64,000 nt of DNA from Robiginitomaculum sp. (GTDB lineage: Bacteria; Pseudomonadota; Alphaproteobacteria; Caulobacterales; Maricaulaceae): NCBI GenBank assembly GCA_002733605.1, contig NVWK01000001.1:361837-425836 (forward strand). Reading direction: 5' to 3'. Below the pieces are notes generated by a model. It was not told the origin of the DNA, did no database searches, and worked only from the letters and a program-made list of their open reading frames with translations. A program made the translations under genes and the position numbers. Of the stretch, positions 25,636-33,994 are shown piece after piece. Positions within the stretch are counted from its first letter, which is position 1. Each line of letters begins with the position of its first letter.

Positions 25636-25970
25636 CCTGTCTGTCCCAACATAGCGGGTAAAGGTTCCGCGTCCAGAAACCGCTCCAATCGCGTAAGTTT
25701 TTCGTCAAAATACGGGTCTTCACGGCAATCCTCAATGACATTACAAGCATAACTGACCGTACTACGGTCTCGGCTGAAGGACCGTGCGACCCGCGATAAA
25801 TTTATCTGATACACAATATGTACCAAATACATTGCAACCTGTCGGGCAAAGCTAAGATGGGATGGCCCTTTTGTTTTGCTAAACAAGCGTGGGCTAGCAA
25901 CTCCAAACTCTATGGCGACAGCCGCCGCAACCAGTTGAGCCAGAGCTAAATCACTATTTGTTGTTTTCAT
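25632..25970 (-). CDS. DnaA-C-like HTH protein, GafY-like GTA activator (N-terminal half of GafA)
   Basis: A protein of 112 residues. The helix-turn-helix resembles DnaA domain IV: SFARQVAMYLVHIVYQINLS then RVARSFSRDRSTVSYACNV, where DRSTVSYA takes the place of DnaA's DHTTVLHA. There is no ATPase domain. Coupled by ATGA overlap to the DUF6456 gene downstream, it matches the Caulobacter gafYZ layout, in which GafY activates the GTA promoter. The short spacer upstream is rich in palindromes. Identification as a GTA activator rests on domain content, operon form and presence of the GTA 14 kb away. Confidence 0.77.
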   Translation of the reverse strand: MKTTNSDLALAQLVAAAVAIEFGVASPRLFSKTKGPSHLSFARQVAMYLVHIVYQINLSRVARSFSRDRSTVSYACNVIEDCREDPYFDEKLTRLERFLDAEPLPAMLGQTG

Positions 25971-25979
25971 TGTACGTGC

Positions 25980-26037
25980 ATCCTCACCTATTACATCCTG
26001 TAGGTGTAATATATAATTATATATAGTGAGTGAGGAT
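25980..26037 (-). promoter_or_regulatory. Palindrome-dense promoter region of the gafYZ-like operon
   Basis: Three inverted repeats lie in 58 bases: outer arms ATCCTCAC/GTGAGGAT (25980-25987, 26030-26037), an imperfect repeat ATTACATCCT-GT-AGGTGTAAT (25990-26010), and a perfect 16-base palindrome ATATATAATTATATAT (26009-26024). The last holds a TATAAT -10-like hexamer on the minus strand. AGGTGAGG serves as ribosome binding site. The pattern fits a tightly regulated promoter with one or more dimer-binding operators. Confidence 0.5.
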
Positions 26038-26114
26038 TATATTCCTATCCTTAAAAGAGAATATCTGTGTATAAACTCTCCTAATAAGGGTATTTATTTG
26101 CTAACCAGTTGATT

Positions 26115-26624
26115 TTACGCAGGAATTCGTTCGTCGGCTTCGTGAATTTGAGGCACTTCAGAGAGACTAATCAACAAGTCAAAACCGAGGATCATTGAGA
26201 CATTCACCCCATCTTCGGACAGCGGTAGACGTATCCAAAACTGGGCTAAATGTGACCGCCAAGGCGTTCCCGGTCTTGTCATCCCCGCAGAGGGGCGGCG
26301 TAAATCCCGGACACGGCTTAGCACACGATGCCAATATTCCCGACGGTCTCCAATTGGCAATTCATCAACATATTTTCCAGTAATTTCCGATTCAAAGAGG
26401 TCCCAAAACCCTGTACCCGCAAGCCGGTATTTAAAGCGCGTATGCTCTGACAAATCACACGTCTCTATCAAACTGACCATTGGCAATTGTTCGCAAATAT
26501 CTGCAGGGTTGATGTCATGCCGGCTTGGCAATTTCCCATTGCGACATTTTGACCGCCAATAGTCATACAGATATTGCTGTTCTGGCAATATCATTTGATG
26601 ACGCAATGCTCTCCCTGCCAGCAT
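26115..26624 (-). CDS. PAS_5 (DUF1330-like) PAS-fold protein
   Basis: A protein of 169 residues. YLYDYWRSKCRNGKLPSRHD, INPADICEQLPMVSLIETCD, FKYRLAGTGFWDLFESEITG and KYVDELPIGDRREYWHRVLS are the conserved segments of the alphaproteobacterial PAS_5 family. It has a single PAS-like sensor fold with no output domain. The family is common near MucR and other regulators and its ligand is unknown. It lies between the GafYZ-like pair and MucR on the same strand but is separated from each by about 150 bases. Confidence 0.8.
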   Translation of the reverse strand: MLAGRALRHQMILPEQQYLYDYWRSKCRNGKLPSRHDINPADICEQLPMVSLIETCDLSEHTRFKYRLAGTGFWDLFESEITGKYVDELPIGDRREYWHRVLSRVRDLRRPSAGMTRPGTPWRSHLAQFWIRLPLSEDGVNVSMILGFDLLISLSEVPQIHEADERIPA

Positions 26625-26780
26625 ATTTCCCCCTAGCCGAATTGATTAATGAATCGTTACTATTGATGATAGGGAAGCCAGTACAAAGCGCCGGACGCGC
26701 GATAAACGTAAAATATGACAGATATGTAGAGTTTTTTATATCGGAACCGATTCAATGGGCGGTTGCGCTCTTGTTGATCT

Positions 26781-27173
26781 CTACGACTTACCCAAACCCG
26801 TACGTTTTGCCAGCCGGGAGCGCTCAAGTGAGTAATTTTTTGCCACCATAGGGTAATCTGCCGGCAATCCCCATTTTTCACGGTAAGCTTTGGGGGTCAG
26901 TTCGAATTTTGTTCTAAGGTGACGTTTCAGGGATTTATATTTCTGCCCATCTTCAAGGCAGATAATATAATCATCACTTACCGAGCTTTCCACAGGCACC
27001 GCTGGCACAAGTGTTTCCATATTTTCTGGAGCCTCATCCGCAATCGTCGCCAGCATGCCCTCATACACAGACCGTACAAGTGCAGGCAAATCCTCCGCTG
27101 CCAACACATTATGAGACACATAGGCTGCTACAAGATCAGTCGCCAATTCCAGAATGTTTTCTTTTTGGTCCAT
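26781..27173 (-). CDS. MucR/Ros-family transcriptional regulator
   Basis: A protein of 130 residues. The C-terminal half (DDYIICLEDGQKYKSLKRHL, LTPKAYREKWGLPADYPMVA) is the MucR DNA-binding region. The usual zinc ligands appear as Cys72, Asp75 and His85, but the position of the last His (around residue 89) is Lys, so zinc may be absent or held differently. MucR proteins are H-NS-like silencers of AT-rich promoters, and in Caulobacter they act with CtrA and SciP in cell-cycle control. The gene follows the Mrp operon by nine bases, so it could be transcribed with it. Confidence 0.92.
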   Translation of the reverse strand: MDQKENILELATDLVAAYVSHNVLAAEDLPALVRSVYEGMLATIADEAPENMETLVPAVPVESSVSDDYIICLEDGQKYKSLKRHLRTKFELTPKAYREKWGLPADYPMVAKNYSLERSRLAKRTGLGKS

Positions 27174-27182
27174 ACAGACCCC

Positions 27183-28946
27183 CTAGAAATAATAGACACC
27201 CAAAAGGATCGCCGCCAACATACCCGCCGTAAACACAGCCGCAATACCGCTTGGCGCATCCTGGCTCAACGTACCTGCCGGACTGAACACCTGATAAAGC
27301 CGTTTGCCAACTCTGCCAAACAATAGTTTTAACAGATACTTGGTCTGCGCCCCCAACCGGGTCCACATGGCATCAATCCATTTCAATATACTCAGCCCAA
27401 GCCGTCTATATGTCCAGTCAAAGTCCAGAATTTGCGCCCGCCGCTCTGGCGGATACAATCCAAACCGCTTGAGAAGCGTAAAGGCGAACATAGCCCCCAT
27501 CAACAATTGCATCTGGAACACCACATGGTCAGCCGTATAGGGATGAAACGCCGCCTCGCCTTCCATCGCATAGGGAAGCATTGCATATAGTCCCTTATAC
27601 CCCATAAACGCCCCGCCCCACGGGAACGCCAGATACAGGCACAAGAAAGCCGCAATGCCCATAGCCACCAACATATTCCACGGCGCTTCCTTTGGCCGCT
27701 TACCAGAATCATGCGAGAAGAACGCAAAATACGGCACTTTAATCCCGCTATGTTCAAGCACACCTGCAGAGGCAAATAACAACATCCCAAACACAACATA
27801 GTGATGTTCTTCAAACACGGCCGCAATAATCATTGATTTAGAAATAAACCCGCCCATCATCGGAAATGCAGAAATTGATCCCGCCCCGATCAAGCAAAAC
27901 AATGTGGTCAACGGCATAGTACGGAACAACCCGCCAAGCTCGGATGCTTTGACTGTGCCGACCCGGTGCAAAACCGCCCCCATACTCATAAACAATAGGC
28001 CTTTAAACAAAATATCGACCACAACGTGGGCCGCGACGCCGTTCAGTGCCAAACTGGATCCGATCCCGATACCGGCCACCATAAAACCGAGCTGGTTATT
28101 AAGACTGTAAGACAGAACCTTGCGCAAATCGTTTTCCAACACCGCAAAAAACACAGGGAACACGGTCATAACACCGCCAATATAAATCAGGATTTCCGTG
28201 CCTGCGAACCCCCGCGCCAACGCATATATGGCGAGCTTTGTTGTAAAGACAGACAGGATCACCGTGCCGGTCACACTGGATTTTGGATATGAATCCTGTA
28301 TCCAGTTATGCAGAAGCGGAAACCCGGCCTTAATGCCAAATGCCAAGAGTATCAGCTTCCCACCCGGCGCATCAATACCAATATGATCAAACGCATATGA
28401 TCCGGTGGCCCGACCATAAATAACCGCACCGGCCAATAACAAAACCCCTGACAGAATATGCATGGCAAGATAGCGCATACCCGCAGGGTATGAGTCTTTC
28501 CCGCCGCGCCAGACAATGATGACGGACGACAAAGCCAGCAATTCCCAGAACATAAACAAAGTGATTAGATCACCCGCAAACACGGCCCCAATACCGGCGC
28601 CCGTATAAATCAAAGCACTGCTGTCGGTAATTTTGCACTTCTCATGCAGACCGAATATGCCGTTCAATATTCCGGCAAAGGCAAATATATTGCCCCAGAT
28701 AATACTGAGCCGGTCAATGCGGATCGTGGTAAGTTCGATACCCGCCACCGAAAAATATCCGCCTAGCGCGCCCAACACGCCATGATCCCCGCCTTTAAGA
28801 TACATGGTGTTAATCAAAACCAGAACCAGCGCAGGAACGCCAACCATCAGGACTTTACGTCCCTGATAAACTGGTGTCAGAGCCGCGATAATACCCGCAA
28901 CAATAAGAACAAAGGCCGGACTAAATGAAGTGAGAAAATCAATCAT
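27183..28946 (-). CDS. Third Mrp proton-translocating subunit, NuoM/MrpD-like
   Basis: About 587 residues from ATG 28946, six bases after GGAGG; the stop of the preceding gene lies inside the overlap. About fourteen hydrophobic spans. Conserved antiporter-module residues are visible in FMFWELLALSSVIIVW (Glu of TM5), AFGIKAGFPLLHNWIQDSYP (Lys of TM7) and LENDLRKVLSYSLNNQLGF. It has a long C-terminal extension of about 120 residues with amphipathic basic stretches (KYLLKLLFGRVGKRLYQVF) and a last membrane helix. It is the third ND-type subunit of this operon and more distant from the other two. It probably moves protons or cations within the complex. Confidence 0.85.
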   Translation of the reverse strand: MIDFLTSFSPAFVLIVAGIIAALTPVYQGRKVLMVGVPALVLVLINTMYLKGGDHGVLGALGGYFSVAGIELTTIRIDRLSIIWGNIFAFAGILNGIFGLHEKCKITDSSALIYTGAGIGAVFAGDLITLFMFWELLALSSVIIVWRGGKDSYPAGMRYLAMHILSGVLLLAGAVIYGRATGSYAFDHIGIDAPGGKLILLAFGIKAGFPLLHNWIQDSYPKSSVTGTVILSVFTTKLAIYALARGFAGTEILIYIGGVMTVFPVFFAVLENDLRKVLSYSLNNQLGFMVAGIGIGSSLALNGVAAHVVVDILFKGLLFMSMGAVLHRVGTVKASELGGLFRTMPLTTLFCLIGAGSISAFPMMGGFISKSMIIAAVFEEHHYVVFGMLLFASAGVLEHSGIKVPYFAFFSHDSGKRPKEAPWNMLVAMGIAAFLCLYLAFPWGGAFMGYKGLYAMLPYAMEGEAAFHPYTADHVVFQMQLLMGAMFAFTLLKRFGLYPPERRAQILDFDWTYRRLGLSILKWIDAMWTRLGAQTKYLLKLLFGRVGKRLYQVFSPAGTLSQDAPSGIAAVFTAGMLAAILLGVYYF

Positions 28947-29268
28947 CATGATCCTCCCCGTAATAATCCTCATCCCGCGAGAGTAGCTTAAACAACGGCC
29001 ATGCGCTCAGCACAACGAAGCTATAGGCCGCAAAGCCGATCAGCGTATAGGACGCAAAGAAATCCCAATCCGCCGGATGGTGTAGTGGGAAGAAAAACCC
29101 CAAAATCGAAAACAGGACCAACCCGATCATCGGTACAAAAATGAAGTTCTTTATTGTCTTCTCATGTCCCAGCCACAAAAACGGGACAGCCAAAGGATGC
29201 GCCTCTGCGCGTTCTTTAAGTTCGGCTTTGCTCATGCTGTTTTGGCTCTTATTTGGTTTTTTCGCCAT
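28939..29268 (-). CDS. Small membrane protein of the Mrp operon
   Basis: A protein of 109 residues, not recognised as a standard Mrp subunit. A basic N-terminus (MAKKPNKSQNSMSKAELKER) is followed by two membrane helices (FIFVPMIGLVLFSILGFFF and IGFAAYSFVVLSAWPLF) and a strongly acidic tail (SRDEDYYGEDHDD). Its start shares one base with the stop of the second MrpD-like gene and it overlaps the third. This tight coupling argues for a role as an accessory subunit or assembly factor of the antiporter. Confidence 0.75.
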   Translation of the reverse strand: MAKKPNKSQNSMSKAELKERAEAHPLAVPFLWLGHEKTIKNFIFVPMIGLVLFSILGFFFPLHHPADWDFFASYTLIGFAAYSFVVLSAWPLFKLLSRDEDYYGEDHDD

Positions 29269-30764
29269 TACAAACCTCCTGTCATTGAAGTGGGCAGAAT
29301 GGGTTTTAAATACTCAACCAGCGGGCTAATCGCAAAGAACAGAACAAATGCACCAAAAGCCGTAAACACAGGCGCAAACCTGACAAGCCGATGCGCCTTC
29401 AAATTCTTTGCAATTTTTGCATCGGCTTTTGGATTATCGGGCGCAAGCATAAACCCGCGCACGGCCACAGGCACCAGATAGGCTACATTCAAAATCGAAG
29501 AAATAATCAGAGCCCCTAACAACACCTGTTTGCCGGAACTTAATGTTCCCAGCATCAAATAGTATTTCGGCCATGATCCACCCATGGGCGGCAACCCGAT
29601 GATAGATAATGATCCGACAAGGAAAGCACCGAACACCCAAGGCATTGTCCGGCCAAGCCCGTTCATAGAACTAATTTCTGTGCGGTGTGCCACTGTATAA
29701 ATCGCACCTGCACACATAAACAATGTGATTTTACCCCACGCATGCATAATGATTTGCAATGCCCCGCCCATAATCGCCGCAGGCGCCGCAAGCATGGCAC
29801 CAAGGGTGATATAGGCCAATTGGCTGATGGTAGAATAGGCAAGCCGGGCTTTTAAATTATCTTTACGAAGCGCAATGATAGACGCCAGCACAATTGTAAT
29901 CGCCGCCACCCAGCACAAGAACGTACTTGCCGGAGTTTGGCCCGCCAACTCGATGCCGAAAATATACACCACAACCTTTAGCATGGTAAACACACCCGCC
30001 TTCACGACGGCCACAGCATGTAACAGAGCACTGACCGGTGTCGGGGCCACCATAGCATTGGGGAGCCAAGGATGCACAGGCATCAAGGCCGCCTTGCCAA
30101 TCCCGAATGCAAACAGAAGAAGCAAAATACTCGCCGCAGTTAAACTAAACCCTTCCGGGAAAACCCCGCCTACCTGAAAATCTGTCGTCCCCGCAAGAAC
30201 ATATGTCCCCATCACTGCTGGCAAGAACAGACCCAATGATGTCGCCATCAGGACAAGCAAGTAAATACGCCCGCCTTTCTTAGCCTTCGCATCCCCTTTA
30301 TGGGTCACAAGCGGGAATGTAGACAGGGTGAGAATTTCGTAGAACACAAACAACGTGATCAAATTCCCCGCACTGGCAATCCCCATAACGGCAGAAATCG
30401 CAATCGCAACACAGGTGTAAAACCGGGTTTGGTTCTTCTCTTTATTGTCGCGCATATACCCGATCGTAAACACCGTATTGACCAGCCATAGAGAACTGGC
30501 AATCGCGGCAAACACGGCCCCAAGAGGCTCTAGCACAAGTTTTAATTCAAAATTTCCCGCAAACTGGATAAGAAACAACTCGGGACGGTTTTCAGGGCTT
30601 TGCCCCACATACCGCACAAGCCAGATCACATTGGCCAGCAAAAGCACACCGGCAACACCGGTAATCCCCTCGCGAACATTCGGCCACTTCCCGGCAAACG
30701 GGATCAGCACAGCCGCAATAGCAGGAATGGCCAACAGAGCCATAAGCGCAAATTCGGGTGTCAT
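29268..30764 (-). CDS. Second Mrp MrpD/NuoM-like antiporter subunit
   Basis: About 498 residues from ATG 30764 (MTPEFALMALL), nine bases after GGAGG; the first base before it is part of the spacer after the preceding TAA. Fourteen hydrophobic spans. Signature stretches are ITLFVFYEILTLSTFPLV (Glu), GKAALMPVHPWLPNAMVAP and TPVSALLHAVAVVKAG (Lys), and LARLAYSTISQLAYITLGA-like text near the middle. It belongs to the ND2/4/5 (PF00361) family. Having two full MrpD-like genes in tandem is seen in several alphaproteobacterial and archaeal Mrp/Mbh-type operons. Confidence 0.9.
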   Translation of the reverse strand: MTPEFALMALLAIPAIAAVLIPFAGKWPNVREGITGVAGVLLLANVIWLVRYVGQSPENRPELFLIQFAGNFELKLVLEPLGAVFAAIASSLWLVNTVFTIGYMRDNKEKNQTRFYTCVAIAISAVMGIASAGNLITLFVFYEILTLSTFPLVTHKGDAKAKKGGRIYLLVLMATSLGLFLPAVMGTYVLAGTTDFQVGGVFPEGFSLTAASILLLLFAFGIGKAALMPVHPWLPNAMVAPTPVSALLHAVAVVKAGVFTMLKVVVYIFGIELAGQTPASTFLCWVAAITIVLASIIALRKDNLKARLAYSTISQLAYITLGAMLAAPAAIMGGALQIIMHAWGKITLFMCAGAIYTVAHRTEISSMNGLGRTMPWVFGAFLVGSLSIIGLPPMGGSWPKYYLMLGTLSSGKQVLLGALIISSILNVAYLVPVAVRGFMLAPDNPKADAKIAKNLKAHRLVRFAPVFTAFGAFVLFFAISPLVEYLKPILPTSMTGGL

Positions 30765-30765
30765 A

Positions 30766-32337
30766 TTAATGCCCTCCTGCAATATACGGCATATTGACAA
30801 TCGGCCCGCCTGAGAGAACATCCGCAGCCGTCCGCGCAAGACTTGTTGTCCATTCGGCATTGATACCAAACACCAATGCACTGATCGCAAGTATCCAAAG
30901 CGGAATGAGCATGATCAGCGGTGCTTCATTCTTGGCAAGTGTGCCACCTCCTTGGTTGGGGGGCTCATGAAAATAAGCCTGCTCGATCAAGCGACCAATA
31001 TAAACAATCGCAAGAATGGAGGTGACAACAATAACGCCAATCGCCCACCACCAGCCATTTTCAGCCGCCGCACGCGCCAAAGCAAGTTTGGAGACAAACC
31101 CGACAGTTCCCGGCACCCCGATAAGAGACAGGCCTGCAATCGTGAACGCGGCCATCGTCAGCGGCATTGTTTTACCAAGCCCGCGCATATCGGAAACCTG
31201 CGTAATCCCGAACCGGTACCAAAACGCACCGACAGCCAAGAACAAAGCACCCTTCATAATCGCATGATTAATCATGTGCAGATATCCGGCAGTGACCCCC
31301 AATGTCGTCGCCATACCAATACCGAGCAACATATAGCCAACTTGCGCCACAGAAGAAAATGCAAGAACCCGCCGCAAGTCGTTTTGGAAAATGGCCTGTA
31401 AACTTGCCACCATCATACCTAATATGCCCATTCCAGCCAAAAGATACATCAGGCTTTTGCCAACAAAACCCCAGCTGGGATCAAAGATCGTAAAAGTAAA
31501 GCGTAACAGTAAATACAACGCCGCTTTGGTAGCGGTCGCGGCTAGAAACGCAGTCATGAAGCTCGGCGCATATGCATATGCCCCCGGCAACCATGTGTGC
31601 AGAGGGAACATGGCCAGCTTCAAGCCGAGCCCGACAACGATAAAGGCAAAGGCAAGTTTAACCACCCGACTATCCGGCCCGCTTTCTTGTAAAATACGGG
31701 CAATATCTATCATGTTCAGCGTACCGGTCTGCATGTACAAAAACCCGATACCGATCACCAAGAAAGTGGCCCCGATACTGCCCATAATCAAATAATTATA
31801 AGCCGCTGTCAGCGCACGGCGATCCCGGCTCGCCCCCATCGCAACCAAAACATAGGTGGAAATGGACGACACTTCCAAAAATACAAACACATTAAACGCG
31901 TCCCCGGTGGTCACCATGCCGAGCAAGCCGGCAAAGCTTACAAGAAACGCCGCATAAAACGGGGCGCGTTTTTTGGGCTCCACTTCTGCGCTTACGCTTG
32001 GAAGCGCATACAGCGTGCACAGAACGGCCACCAAAGTAATCAGCAAGAGGATCGGCGCATTCAGCGCGTCAATATAATAAGCAATTCCGATCGGGGGTTC
32101 CCACCCGCCCATTGCATAATTTATCGGCCCATGGGAAAGCACCTGCATCAAGACGGAAAACGCCAAAATCGCACAAACAACGACTGTGCCGCCCGTCATC
32201 ACCCACGGTATGTTCACACCCGCAATGTTTTTATTTGGTGCCAATGCCGTCAGCACAGCCATCATCAAAGGCAGAACAACCAGCAAAGCCGGCCCGTGGG
32301 TTAAAACCCATGCGGGAAATATAGAGACGATATCCAT
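30766..32337 (-). CDS. mrpD: Mrp antiporter subunit D
   Basis: A protein of 523 residues with about fourteen membrane segments. FNVFVFLEVSSISTYVLVAM (conserved Glu), GLKLAMFPLHTWLPGAYAYA and PSFMTAFLAATATKAALYLL (Lys) are the MrpD antiporter core, with LRRVLAFSSVAQVGYMLLGI after it. Its start shares one base with the MrpC stop (TGATG-type overlap), the usual MrpC-MrpD coupling. Of the three ND-type proteins here this is the closest to canonical MrpD. It probably carries proton/cation exchange across the inner membrane. Confidence 0.92.
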   Translation of the reverse strand: MDIVSIFPAWVLTHGPALLVVLPLMMAVLTALAPNKNIAGVNIPWVMTGGTVVVCAILAFSVLMQVLSHGPINYAMGGWEPPIGIAYYIDALNAPILLLITLVAVLCTLYALPSVSAEVEPKKRAPFYAAFLVSFAGLLGMVTTGDAFNVFVFLEVSSISTYVLVAMGASRDRRALTAAYNYLIMGSIGATFLVIGIGFLYMQTGTLNMIDIARILQESGPDSRVVKLAFAFIVVGLGLKLAMFPLHTWLPGAYAYAPSFMTAFLAATATKAALYLLLRFTFTIFDPSWGFVGKSLMYLLAGMGILGMMVASLQAIFQNDLRRVLAFSSVAQVGYMLLGIGMATTLGVTAGYLHMINHAIMKGALFLAVGAFWYRFGITQVSDMRGLGKTMPLTMAAFTIAGLSLIGVPGTVGFVSKLALARAAAENGWWWAIGVIVVTSILAIVYIGRLIEQAYFHEPPNQGGGTLAKNEAPLIMLIPLWILAISALVFGINAEWTTSLARTAADVLSGGPIVNMPYIAGGH

Positions 32338-32864
32338 CAGCCCGTATGTCCTTCCAAATTATCCTGATAATCGAGTTGACCGATTTCATCTTCCTCAATG
32401 CTGCCATAAGCTTCACGAATACGCACAACCAAAGCCAATCCAATCGCAAGTGTCGCCACGCCAACCACAATCGCGGTCAGGATGAGCACATGTGGTAATG
32501 GATTGGAATAAATAACACCCGGGGTTTCGCTCACAACATGGGCAATTTCTGTCACGGCATGCGCAGTTTCAGAAACGGCATGCTCCGCCTCCTTAGCAAC
32601 CTCCTGAACCACCTCATGGGCAATCTCAGGGACAACCTCATGAGCATCCCCATGCCCAGTCTGGAACTCGGAAGGATCAATGATTGGAGGCCGACCACCT
32701 GCAACTTTCCCCATAGTGATATACAAGAGGAAGACGGAGGTCTGAAACACGCTCAAACCCACCAGTTTTTTGATCATATTGCTGGACGCAAAGACCACGT
32801 ACAAGCCGGTCATCATCAAAACAATGACAACGGCATAATTATAATGTTCGACAAACACGCTCAT
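32337..32864 (-). CDS. mrpC: Mrp antiporter subunit C with a repeat insert
   Basis: An NuoK-like subunit of 175 residues; normal MrpC is about 110-125. TM1 and TM2 (YAVVIVLMMTGLYVVFASSN, LSVFQTSVFLLYITMG) and TM3 (HVLILTAIVVGVATLAIGLA) are conserved. Between TM2 and TM3, residues ~65-115 hold an insert built of about five imperfect AHxVxEx-type repeats (AHEVVPEI, AHEVVQEV, AEHAVSET, AHAVTEI, AHVVSET), rich in Glu and His. It could form a helix at the membrane surface or bind metal. Start follows the MrpB stop directly. Confidence 0.9.
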   Translation of the reverse strand: MSVFVEHYNYAVVIVLMMTGLYVVFASSNMIKKLVGLSVFQTSVFLLYITMGKVAGGRPPIIDPSEFQTGHGDAHEVVPEIAHEVVQEVAKEAEHAVSETAHAVTEIAHVVSETPGVIYSNPLPHVLILTAIVVGVATLAIGLALVVRIREAYGSIEEDEIGQLDYQDNLEGHTG

Positions 32865-33308
32865 CTACCAGTCCTCATCTGACAATTCGGGGGTGCGACT
32901 GCCAAAAGCATAAAAAATTGCCAGCATCGCACATGTCACCGTACAAAAAACCCCGAGCTCTACCGCAAAAATACCCCAGTGCTGGCCCGCCGCATGTGTG
33001 CTTTCAGGTGCGAACTGTGTATAATCAAGAAAGTTCCCTCCCAACATCCATGTAGCCACACCCGTGCCCCCATAGAGCAAAACCCCAAAAGACATGCCAA
33101 TGCGGATCCATGAAGGCGGCACCGCTTTTTTGGCGGCGTCTATACCAAAAACAAGCGCGTATAAAATAATCCCGGCCGCAAGAATAACCCCGGCCTGAAA
33201 CCCGCCGCCCGGCCCAAAATCGCCATGGAACTGCACATAAAACGCAAATAATGCGATCAGCGGAATCAACATTTTGGCGACAACCCTTAAAACAAGATGC
33301 GGGCTCAT
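32865..33308 (-). CDS. mrpB: Mrp antiporter subunit B
   Basis: A protein of 147 residues with four membrane spans. RVVAKMLIPLIALFAFYVQF and HGDFGPGGGFQAGVILAAGI are diagnostic of MrpB (the GPGGGFQ motif). GLCTVTC-like text near the end (LGVFCTVTCAMLAIFYAFG) closes the domain. It forms part of the membrane core beside MrpA's C-terminal domains. Its start overlaps the DUF4040 gene stop by four bases and its stop is adjacent to the MrpC start. Confidence 0.93.
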   Translation of the reverse strand: MSPHLVLRVVAKMLIPLIALFAFYVQFHGDFGPGGGFQAGVILAAGIILYALVFGIDAAKKAVPPSWIRIGMSFGVLLYGGTGVATWMLGGNFLDYTQFAPESTHAAGQHWGIFAVELGVFCTVTCAMLAIFYAFGSRTPELSDEDW

Positions 33309-33994
33309 GATTTTACTCCAACAGTTTTCTTCGCTGTTCTCTTGGCCTTGGTCGACTTTGCAACGGGTTTTGGTTCGTTTTCCACCGGATTCCTTGCGGG
33401 CGTAGGCGCCCCTTCACCAATATTGTGACCATTGGGTTTCGCGCGCCATTTCCCCGCATTCCCGTTCAGCCCCAGCAGGAGTAAAACACCTAACCCGGCC
33501 ATAAAGATCACAACCGTTTCTCCGAACGTATCATAGCCCCGATAACTAGCCAAAACCGCCGTCACTACATTGGGAATAAATATTTCACGTTTGGTCGCCT
33601 CAATATACTCCGCCCCGATATAAGCATTAGCCGGCGACAAGGCATCCCCGTAAGCGGGCATATCTCCAATCGCATAAAACATCGCCAGTCCAGCGACCAC
33701 GACAACCAAAAACGGCCCCATTTTCTGGTGCACAGGAATAGGCTTTGCCTGCCGATCGGTCAGCAACATGGCCCCAAGCATCAGCACCGTAGAAATCCCG
33801 GCCCCCACGGCGGCCTCTGTAAAGGCCACATCAACAGCGTCCAAAGATACAAACCAGGCCGCAGACAACAGGGAATACACGCCTTGCAACATGACAATTG
33901 CAAACAAAGACCGTATGCGGACAACCGCAAACGCCACCACAAGCAACATGGCCATCAGACCAAAATCCAAGATAAATATTGGAGAAAAATGCAT
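33305..33994 (-). CDS. MrpA C-terminal-type subunit (DUF4040/MbhD plus MbhE-like), split MrpA
   Basis: A protein of 229 residues corresponding to the last membrane segments of classical MrpA, here a free subunit as in group 2 Mrp and Mbh complexes. LVVAFAVVRIRSLFAIVMLQ, GVYSLLSAAWFVSLDAVDVA and FTEAAVGAGISTVLMLGAML are DUF4040/MbhD; VTAVLASYRGYDTFGETVVI is the MbhE-like end. The C-terminal 50 residues are non-membranous and very basic (KPVAKSTKAKRTAKKTVG), which is unusual. There is no separate NuoL-like MrpA N-terminal protein in the operon; the MrpD-like genes probably fill that role. Confidence 0.88.
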   Translation of the reverse strand: MHFSPIFILDFGLMAMLLVVAFAVVRIRSLFAIVMLQGVYSLLSAAWFVSLDAVDVAFTEAAVGAGISTVLMLGAMLLTDRQAKPIPVHQKMGPFLVVVVAGLAMFYAIGDMPAYGDALSPANAYIGAEYIEATKREIFIPNVVTAVLASYRGYDTFGETVVIFMAGLGVLLLLGLNGNAGKWRAKPNGHNIGEGAPTPARNPVENEPKPVAKSTKAKRTAKKTVGVKS

